Source: JACRGC01 sp041305345 (GTDB taxonomy: Archaea > Micrarchaeota > Micrarchaeia > Norongarragalinales > SBBD01). From it: a DNA stretch of 64,000 bases. Below, piece after piece: positions 58,217-64,000 of the stretch. The stretch lies in NCBI GenBank assembly GCA_041305345.1, contig JBFYLP010000002.1:124001-188000 (forward strand). Direction: 5' to 3'. A program made the translations under genes and the position numbers. Numbering within the stretch: the first letter of the stretch is position 1; every line of letters begins with the position of its first letter. The notes under the pieces are model-generated. The model saw only the letters and a list, made by a program, of their open reading frames with translations, was not told the DNA's origin and made no database searches.

Positions 58217-59161
58217 TCATTTCCAATCCGTCGAACCTCCCTTCCCGCCGGTCAGGTAATTGTAAGCAGAAAGTGCTGCTTTCGCGCCCTCGCCAGCGGA
58301 TATGATGGTTTGCTTATACGGAACAAGTGTGATGTCCCCTGCAGCGAATATTCCCGGTGTCGACGTGCGGTTGGCGAGGTCTATGATGATTTCCTTCCTC
58401 TCGTTAAGCCCAACCAATCCCTTGAGGAAATCGGTCTTCACTTCGTGGCCGATCTCGATGAATACGCCGTCAACGGGCATCTCCCGAGCCTCGCCGGATT
58501 TCATTTTTACCAGTATGGAGGATACTTTCCTCTCGCCCCTGATTTCCTGCACCAGTGCATCAAGCAGGATTTCCACGTTGGGAGCGCTTCGCACCTTGTC
58601 CAGGGTAATCGGATCGGCACGGAACTCCTCCCTTCGATGGATGAGATAAACCTTGCTTGCAATCGTGCTCAATTCGAGCGCGCCCTCGACTGCGGCGTTC
58701 CCTCCGCCGACCACCGCGGTTACCTTCCCCTTGTAGAAGGGCGCATCGCAGGTGGTGCAGGTTGAAACGCCCCTTCCGAAGAACTTATCCTCGCCCGGTA
58801 TACCAAGCGTTTTTGGCATCGCACCTGAAGCCAAAATTATTGCTTTCGCCTCATATGCGCCCCCATTTTCAGTCGTGACCCCAAACATCGCTCCTTCCTT
58901 CTTCTCTATTCCCACGACTTTCTCATAAATCATTTCCGTGCCAAAAGCCTTTGCCTCCTCCGCAAACTTCCTCATCAGTTCCGGCCCCGACTGCGCGCCA
59001 GCACCAGGGTAGTTTTCAATGTGATTTGTGAGGTTGGTCTGTCCGCCAATATCTACCGTAATGGCCGCGTTCCTAAGCTTCTTCCTGCTGCAATAGATGC
59101 CTGCAGTGAGCCCCGCTGCACCGCCGCCGATGATTATCACGTCATAGATCGATTCCGCCAT
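58217..59161 (-). CDS. trxB: Thioredoxin reductase
   Basis: A 314-residue flavoprotein with FAD motif VIIIGGGAAGLTAGIY (9-24), the NADPH domain VTAVVGGGNAAVEGALEL with HRREEFRA, and the redox pair CTTC (C135, C138). GIFAAGDITLVPYKQTIISAGEGA closes the FAD site. It passes electrons from NADPH (or NADH) to thioredoxin-like proteins, which are plentiful in this window. Its ATG lies 17 bases from the tRNA-Ser gene end. Confidence 0.95.
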   Translation of the reverse strand: MAESIYDVIIIGGGAAGLTAGIYCSRKKLRNAAITVDIGGQTNLTNHIENYPGAGAQSGPELMRKFAEEAKAFGTEMIYEKVVGIEKKEGAMFGVTTENGGAYEAKAIILASGAMPKTLGIPGEDKFFGRGVSTCTTCDAPFYKGKVTAVVGGGNAAVEGALELSTIASKVYLIHRREEFRADPITLDKVRSAPNVEILLDALVQEIRGERKVSSILVKMKSGEAREMPVDGVFIEIGHEVKTDFLKGLVGLNERKEIIIDLANRTSTPGIFAAGDITLVPYKQTIISAGEGAKAALSAYNYLTGGKGGSTDWK

Positions 59162-59177
59162 AGTTACACGCCTCTAA

Positions 59178-59310
59178 CGCCGGGAGGGAGATTCGAACTC
59201 CCGAATCCTTGCGGAAACCAGCTTACTTATTGATTAGGAAATTATTATTCCCTGGGTTGAATTCCCCATCCTACTCAAGGCTGGCGCATTAACCACTCTG
59301 CCACCCCGGC
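59178..59310 (-). tRNA. tRNA-Ser(UGA) with intron
   Basis: The minus strand from 59310 gives acceptor GCCGGGG pairing with TCCCGGC (G-U at the last pair), and discriminator G. The D arm is GCAGAGTGGTTAATGC and the anticodon stem CCAGC/GCTGG, whose loop reads C-U-U-G-A-G-A after removing 50 bases. A long variable arm TCC-GCAA-GGA and T arm GGGAG-TTCGAAT-CTCCC follow. The large variable arm and G73 identify serine; the anticodon is UGA. Mature length 83. CCA is not encoded. The intron is 59224-59273. Confidence 0.85.
59224..59273 (-). other. tRNA-Ser intron at position 37/38
   Basis: Fifty bases at the standard archaeal position. Its ends can pair inside (TAGGA with TCCTA), and CTT:AAG next to the anticodon could form the short central helix of a bulge-helix-bulge site. 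The 3' bulge is longer than the ideal, so the endonuclease motif is relaxed. Confidence 0.6.
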
Positions 59311-59407
59311 AAACACGAATAATTTGATGCCCCTGATTAAAAAATACTCGTTAAACTGGTTAGACCAACGCTTAAATATTGAAACGGGCAAATAATGCTG
59401 CTCATTT

Positions 59408-59551
59408 GGGCCCATAGCTCAACCAGGATAGAGCGACTGGTTCCGATCTTTGCTTTGATCGGGAGTCGATGCTTCGATCTTGGAAGAGGCCCGGTGTCTC
59501 TTCCCAAAGGAAAACACCAGTAGGTTGCGGGTTCAAATCCCGTTGGGCCCG
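59408..59551 (+). tRNA. tRNA-Arg(CCG) with intron
   Basis: Acceptor GGGCCCA pairs with TGGGCCC, discriminator G. The D arm is GCTC...GAGC and the anticodon stem ACTGG/CCAGT, with loop T-T-C-C-G-A-A after removing 69 bases. The variable loop is AGGTT and the T arm GCGGG-TTCAAAT-CCCGT. Anticodon CCG reads arginine CGG codons. Mature length 75. A TATA-like TTAAATAT at about 59371-59378 lies 30 bases upstream. The intron is 59447-59515. Confidence 0.85.
59447..59515 (+). other. tRNA-Arg intron at position 37/38
   Basis: Sixty-nine bases after the residue 3' of the anticodon. A bulge-helix-bulge can be drawn: TTCC (loop/anticodon) pairs with GGAA near the intron end, and an inner helix TTTG:CAAA closes the intron, leaving bulges GAT(C) and AAC(A) at the two splice sites. 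Confidence 0.65.
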
Positions 59552-59657
59552 CTAATTGCTTTAAGTTCTTGGCGGCATAACCCTTAGGATATTTATTTGA
59601 AAGAAATTTTTTCGGAAAGGACACCGATACAGACTTGATTGACATCGCCATTTTCCC

Positions 59658-60116
59658 TCAATACCTCCTTCCCTCACGGATGATCACGAATGTCTCAGTG
59701 TTTACGACCCCTTCAAACTCGCGCATCTGGCTTATTATGAGCTCCTCCAGCTTATCAATCGATGGAACGTATGCCTTCAGGATTAGATCCGCACGCCCGG
59801 TCACATCCGCAACGAAATCAACATACGGATTTGACATTATCTTGCGCGTTAAGGCCCTCCTTTTTTCCGTATTAAGCTGGCTGTTGTCCAGCCGGACGAA
59901 AATCAGGACTCCAAGCGGTGTGCCTGCCTTCTTGTTGTCCACACGGATGGTCTCACCTAAAATTACCCCGTTTTTCCTCATCTGCCTGATACGGTGAAAA
60001 ACCGTGCTAGGAGGAACTTGGAGACGTTTGGCAAGCTGCTTGTAGGATTGGGAAGCATCCTCGCGCAGAGTTTGGAGTAGCTCCAAATCAAGTTCATCCA
60101 AAAAATATCGATCCAT
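59658..60116 (-). CDS. Lrp/AsnC-family transcriptional regulator
   Basis: A 152-residue regulator. An N-terminal helix-turn-helix (LDLELLQTLREDASQSYKQLAKRLQVPPSTVFHRIRQMRKNGVI) is followed by a C-terminal RAM/ligand-binding domain (LGVLIFVRLD, VDFVADVTGRADLILKAYVPSIDKLEEL). Archaeal Lrp proteins respond to amino acids or metabolic state and act as octamers. It is divergent from the large secreted protein gene; the AT-rich region between has TATA-like boxes in both directions and could include its binding site. Confidence 0.92.
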   Translation of the reverse strand: MDRYFLDELDLELLQTLREDASQSYKQLAKRLQVPPSTVFHRIRQMRKNGVILGETIRVDNKKAGTPLGVLIFVRLDNSQLNTEKRRALTRKIMSNPYVDFVADVTGRADLILKAYVPSIDKLEELIISQMREFEGVVNTETFVIIREGRRY

Positions 60117-60232
60117 ATTGAATATTATCCAAAATAAAGGTTAATAATTGTACGTTTTTAGACAATATCCCAACAAAATATGCAAAAATATATATTAGGG
60201 GGTTATCAGAAAGACATGGGGGTGGGAACGAC

Positions 60233-63200
60233 ATGCGAATTCCTTACGAGAGGGCATTTCTGATTTTTGCGTTTTTACTATGTGCACCCGCGCTTGTTTT
60301 GGCAAAAATGCCAGATAAAGGAATCACGATAGCAGGCGAACTATCAGAGGCAGTGGAAATGCCCACTTCCGCAAATGAGGTAAAAACACCCATAAATGCG
60401 CTTCCGGAACATAAACTTTCAGGCGGGGTGTGCGGCGGGTATATTCCCTGCAGCTGCGGAGATACGGTAATTGCCAATGCCCTTCTTTCGGGCGACCTGC
60501 TCGATTGCCCCGGCATCGGCCTGTATGTGAATACGTCATACGTTACGATAAATTGCAACGGCCATACGATAAGCGGAAGCGGCGAGCAGGGGATCAGGAT
60601 TGAAGGTGCGAGCAGCACATCCATCTATGGCTGCGCAATATCCCATTTCACAGTCGGAGTTGAAACGTTTGATTCCAACAGGATAACATTGCAGTACAAC
60701 CAATTCTCGCACAATAATTACGGAATCCTAATTCGGGGAGGGGAATACCATAACATTGGCAATAACGAGTTCACGATAATGGACGGCGGCATGAACATCG
60801 GCATGGAACTGTATGGACCAACCCATAGCAACTTTCATGGAAACGTCCTAAGGAACATACCGGGATGGGGCATCCGCGCATTCGATGGGAGCTATAATCA
60901 TTTCAATAACAACATATTCGTCCACGTATGGAATGAGGCGATGGATTCGGAATGTTATTCCAAGGAAGGGGATAAATACGGCGAACCCAACTATTGGATG
61001 GGAAACACCTGGTCGTCTTACCATTACATCGAATATGATGAAGACAATCATGCCTATTACTCAAGCAATGAGGGATACCCTTATTATTACTCGATACCCG
61101 GCGAAAAGGGATCGAAGGACTATAGCCCGAGGCAGTACGCGCCTTCCTATACGACATATTTCTCAATGAATAAGGCGGGCCCCACCACTGTTTGCGGAAA
61201 CATCCGGTCGTATGACAACTTCTTTGGAAGGTACGTAACACAAGATAACATCGACTACGGTGCATATGTGATTATGAATACGGGAGATCAAATACCCCCG
61301 CAGGCACAAGCAACGTACCTAAGCGGCGGCATCTGGAGCTATTGCATCGATTTTTCCTCAAATTATGTCCCTAACGGCTCGTATCCAATAGAGGTGTACA
61401 TTAACGACGCGGCCCCCAAGGTCCAATATTACTCCGTCACGAACACGCAGGTTACTCTTGGCGGATATGTCACCACAGTTGACGGCAACCCGATACCTGG
61501 CGCTCAAGTGTTCCTATTTCGGAAAACAAATTTGAATGTGCCCGTTGCGAGCGTCACGGCCTTCGATGGCCATTTCCAGTTTGAGGAGGTTATTCCGGGA
61601 ACGTACTTCCTGCTTGCAGCGGATGGCGCGTTCCTGAACGCATCCAAAGTATCCGTGCAAGTGACAGGGCTTGCGTTAGAAGTTGCCCAGAACCTTACCC
61701 TTATTGCTTTGACGGACACATATAGGGCGCTTTCGCCAATGGTAAGGGACCTGCACATCAACGCCCTCAACATGGATTTCGATGTCACCCGCATTGCGAA
61801 CTCGGTTACGCAGCAATTTAAGGATGATCTCGATCCCGACCCCGCCATGACATCGGCGGAAACGCTAATCGACGTCTTTTCGCCCATCGTGAGCGTAAAC
61901 ACGAAATGGAGGAATTTAGGCAAGCTTGGCAAATATTTCGAAACCGGAAGCATCGAGGTGCTTGGAAAAGCAATAAATAAAATTGCAAATGCCTGGGATT
62001 TTGAGTTAATGGTGCTAAATGGCATCTCGTCTGCGGAGATGGTATTGCTGCAAAACCTGATGGTCCAGCTGCAGGATGACATACTGAATAAAAATCCCAC
62101 AAATTTCTTTTTCTCGCCTTATTACCAGCAGATGCTTTATAGGCACGACATAGTCAAGACGTCATTCGACGCGCAGCTTGACAATCTGATCGACCCGGAT
62201 TTCTCCAGGGAAAAAGCGCACGATTTCGTGAACCAGCAGAAATTGTCCGATAAGAAGATTCGGGAATTCGGGATGCAGGGGCATTATTTTGTTATCCCCG
62301 GCGGCACGGTCAACAGAATAAGGATGGGCGGAATCCAACAAGACTATGATTACCTTTCAATGAAGCTGCAGGCGTACGGCGTTGGGGATATGACCACTAG
62401 TGTTGGGTCGCTTACTGCAAACATCGGCTCGGTTTTTTTAATCCGGGCTAAAATGTTCAAGGCGGCGAAGATAACGGAAGGGGTGGGCTTCGCATTGGAT
62501 GCGTCCGACGTAATTGCAACATTCCAGACGGCGAAGGCGGGAATGGAAGCGATGCTCTATTATTCGGAATCGGTACCGAGGGGATGGGCAAAGGACCTTG
62601 CAGCCGTTAATTCGCAGTTGAACGAGTCAGTAAGGTTCCTGACAAATGAGGCGAAAATGCCAAGATACCTTCACAGGGATAATATTTACGTGGCGGAAAT
62701 CGAATGGATCGACAAGGCTTGCGATTCCCAGGAGGAAGATATCTGCACATATAACGTGAATTCGTTTGGGAATTCTACGGAATATGCGGAAATCAGTTTC
62801 AATGTTGAAAATTATGTTGAGGATGCGGATATAACCATCGTGCCCACAATCACCATAACGGATAACCCGGATGCGGATACCCTATTCATGCTCACTCCGC
62901 AGCGGATGGTTCTGGCCCAGGGGCATGGCACAACAGTCGATTACGACCTTCCCCTAAGTTACCTCGGGGCGGGAAAGAAACAGTATTTGAGGCTCGATAT
63001 CTACTATGCCGGGCTGTACAACGACTATATCGACATGACTTTTATGGTGAGGGATCCTATGCTCGAGGATAGGGACTTCAAAGCGGGAAGGGCATCAAGC
63101 AAGGGTAGGCATTCCCTCGGTTTTAGTCTCGACGAGCATATGATGAATTACACCTATATTCACAATGTAACGAATGGCACGGCATCTACGGTAATAAGGA

Positions 63201-64000
63201 GCTATTCGGGAGCGTTTGGAATATCTGATCTCCATATTTACGACGAGGTTGGGAATCACGTGGGGTATGACTATGAAGCAGGCGGAGTAGTCTACGGAAT
63301 TCCTGCAAAATGGTCAAGGAGCCCGATATCCGAAACAATAGAAATACCCGAAACGGGGGGCAAGGGCTATACGATAATGGTCGAGCTGCGCGATTTCGTC
63401 CCGGGCTACGGGGTCAAACATACTTTGGAGATCGAGGATTTGGCGGGAGTGGAGGAAGCTAGCGTGCTCGTAATGTCAGGGAAAATAAGCAGGTTTGCGG
63501 CTGCGGGAGGCGAAATTGAGCTTAATGCGATGGCTTACGAGGCAACGGGCCTCAGGCCTGCAGAGGGAGTTAGTGCGACAATAAGCGACCTGAATGATAG
63601 CGAAGGCAACAGCCTTCAGCGGCTTTCACCGGACACCCATATATTCAGGCTTGGCGCAGGGGAACAATACCATTACGCCTTTATTTACAATATCAACGAT
63701 AGTACGGAATTGGGAACGTACATAGGCACGCTGAACACCACTTTTGGCAACAGTTCGTCAATACAGGAGGTTGAATTGCATATTGCCGGGATATGGGATG
63801 CGGACTTATCGATGCAAACGCCAAATCAGACCATTGGAATAAATGAAACCGCTACCCTAAGCATCCTGCTAGCTAATTCGGGGGGGCAACCTGTAAAAGG
63901 GGCGTTATTGAACGCGTTCACCAGCGATGAGGGGATTTTGAATATCGAACCGGGAATCCTAAAAACGGATGAATACGGAAGGTGCGAAGCGCAGATCACC
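60233..64000 (+). CDS. Very large secreted beta-helix protein (cut by window end)
   Basis: An open frame of 1256 codons running off the window. A signal peptide (about 1-24, ending ALVLA) is followed by a Cys-rich entry (CGGYIPCSCGD) and a right-handed parallel beta-helix of NosD/PbH1 type (about 95-230, with repeats such as NRITLQYNQFSHNNYGILIRGG). After about 400 residues comes a carboxypeptidase regulatory-like fold (TLGGYVTTVDGNPIPGAQVFLF, GHFQFEEVIPGTYFLLA). The rest is helical and beta-sandwich-like with many Asn-x-Ser/Thr sites (TYIHNVTNGT), suggesting a glycosylated surface protein. Upstream TATA (AAAATATATATT) fits the ATG at 60233. Confidence 0.85.
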   Translation, partial: MRIPYERAFLIFAFLLCAPALVLAKMPDKGITIAGELSEAVEMPTSANEVKTPINALPEHKLSGGVCGGYIPCSCGDTVIANALLSGDLLDCPGIGLYVNTSYVTINCNGHTISGSGEQGIRIEGASSTSIYGCAISHFTVGVETFDSNRITLQYNQFSHNNYGILIRGGEYHNIGNNEFTIMDGGMNIGMELYGPTHSNFHGNVLRNIPGWGIRAFDGSYNHFNNNIFVHVWNEAMDSECYSKEGDKYGEPNYWMGNTWSSYHYIEYDEDNHAYYSSNEGYPYYYSIPGEKGSKDYSPRQYAPSYTTYFSMNKAGPTTVCGNIRSYDNFFGRYVTQDNIDYGAYVIMNTGDQIPPQAQATYLSGGIWSYCIDFSSNYVPNGSYPIEVYINDAAPKVQYYSVTNTQVTLGGYVTTVDGNPIPGAQVFLFRKTNLNVPVASVTAFDGHFQFEEVIPGTYFLLAADGAFLNASKVSVQVTGLALEVAQNLTLIALTDTYRALSPMVRDLHINALNMDFDVTRIANSVTQQFKDDLDPDPAMTSAETLIDVFSPIVSVNTKWRNLGKLGKYFETGSIEVLGKAINKIANAWDFELMVLNGISSAEMVLLQNLMVQLQDDILNKNPTNFFFSPYYQQMLYRHDIVKTSFDAQLDNLIDPDFSREKAHDFVNQQKLSDKKIREFGMQGHYFVIPGGTVNRIRMGGIQQDYDYLSMKLQAYGVGDMTTSVGSLTANIGSVFLIRAKMFKAAKITEGVGFALDASDVIATFQTAKAGMEAMLYYSESVPRGWAKDLAAVNSQLNESVRFLTNEAKMPRYLHRDNIYVAEIEWIDKACDSQEEDICTYNVNSFGNSTEYAEISFNVENYVEDADITIVPTITITDNPDADTLFMLTPQRMVLAQGHGTTVDYDLPLSYLGAGKKQYLRLDIYYAGLYNDYIDMTFMVRDPMLEDRDFKAGRASSKGRHSLGFSLDEHMMNYTYIHNVTNGTASTVIRSYSGAFGISDLHIYDEVGNHVGYDYEAGGVVYGIPAKWSRSPISETIEIPETGGKGYTIMVELRDFVPGYGVKHTLEIEDLAGVEEASVLVMSGKISRFAAAGGEIELNAMAYEATGLRPAEGVSATISDLNDSEGNSLQRLSPDTHIFRLGAGEQYHYAFIYNINDSTELGTYIGTLNTTFGNSSSIQEVELHIAGIWDADLSMQTPNQTIGINETATLSILLANSGGQPVKGALLNAFTSDEGILNIEPGILKTDEYGRCEAQIT

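Noticed and set aside
59337..59651. Minus-strand open frame of 104 codons over the tRNA-Arg gene
   Set aside because: Its middle, AGPTGFEPATYWCFPLGRDTGPLP, is the well-known artefact obtained by translating tRNA genes in the wrong direction.
1..64000. CRISPR array, insertion sequence or rRNA operon
   Set aside because: I looked for regularly spaced repeats, transposase motifs with inverted ends and rRNA core sequences, and saw none.

Overview
The window reads as a piece of an archaeal chromosome, most likely from a small-genome anaerobe of the DPANN type (a Diapherotrites- or Micrarchaeota-like lineage is my inference, not proven). The archaeal signs are an archaeal-type alanyl-tRNA synthetase, a geranylgeranyl reductase, a presenilin-like intramembrane protease, an Lrp-type regulator, two tRNA genes interrupted at position 37/38, and TATA-like boxes about 25 bases before several starts. 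Shine-Dalgarno motifs are also common. Genes are densely packed, often with ATGA overlaps.

Layout. 1-8132: the end of a phytoene desaturase gene, then a bacterial-type uvrB-uvrA-uvrC excision-repair cluster. 8351-11202: a DUF4256 protein, a cation/proton antiporter, and an XRE regulator whose membrane-protein partner is broken by two frameshifts. 11250-14445: a zinc-type ABC transporter (znuBCA) with a divergent NikR-like regulator, bracketed by two direct repeats of 66 bases; a ZIP transporter follows. 15604-21442: a disulfide reductase, then a cluster of small DUF5320 proteins, a peroxiredoxin, NifX-like proteins, a radical SAM protein, a MinD-type ATPase carrying an inserted ferredoxin, and a DUF134 regulator. 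Two near-identical palindromes lie just behind TATA boxes, before the first gene and before the regulator gene. 21453-30000: thiol-redox and membrane proteins (thioredoxin-CcdA fusion, ICMT, NRAMP, cytochrome b5 lipoprotein, LUD protein, MsrQ-like protein, EamA, an orphan PEP-utilising swivelling domain) and a decayed tspO.

30001-35557: a membrane-tethered winged-helix regulator divergent from a MacB-like ABC export operon with secreted partners, then a transglutaminase-like protein. 35619-39419: a 1266-residue helicase-nuclease resembling DUF4011-type defence proteins. 40650-44809: alaS preceded by a divergent RelA/SpoT-like gene in one operon, which is unusual for an archaeon. 44936-48390: geranylgeranyl reductase, presenilin-like protease, NAD(P)H-hydrate dehydratase, and a 23-codon gene ending in CCGCC. 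48434-54091: an FNR-type reductase, a hydrogenase maturation protease, the two core [NiFe]-hydrogenase subunits and a DUF6390 protein. 54153-59161: extracytoplasmic thioredoxin-fold proteins, a DtxR regulator and thioredoxin reductase.

59178-59551 holds the two intron-bearing tRNA genes, Ser(UGA) and Arg(CCG), pointing away from each other. An Lrp regulator and a very large secreted beta-helix protein, cut by the window end, close the window.

Taken together the genes describe an organism concerned with thiol/disulfide chemistry, metal supply (Zn/Ni, Mn) and iron-sulfur or metal cofactor handling. A minimal [NiFe] hydrogenase may be tied to NAD(P)H through the reductase. The most interesting unexplained items are the palindrome-linked NifX/MinD/radical-SAM cluster, the RSH-alaS pair, the tiny CCGCC gene and the repeat-bracketed metal cassette.
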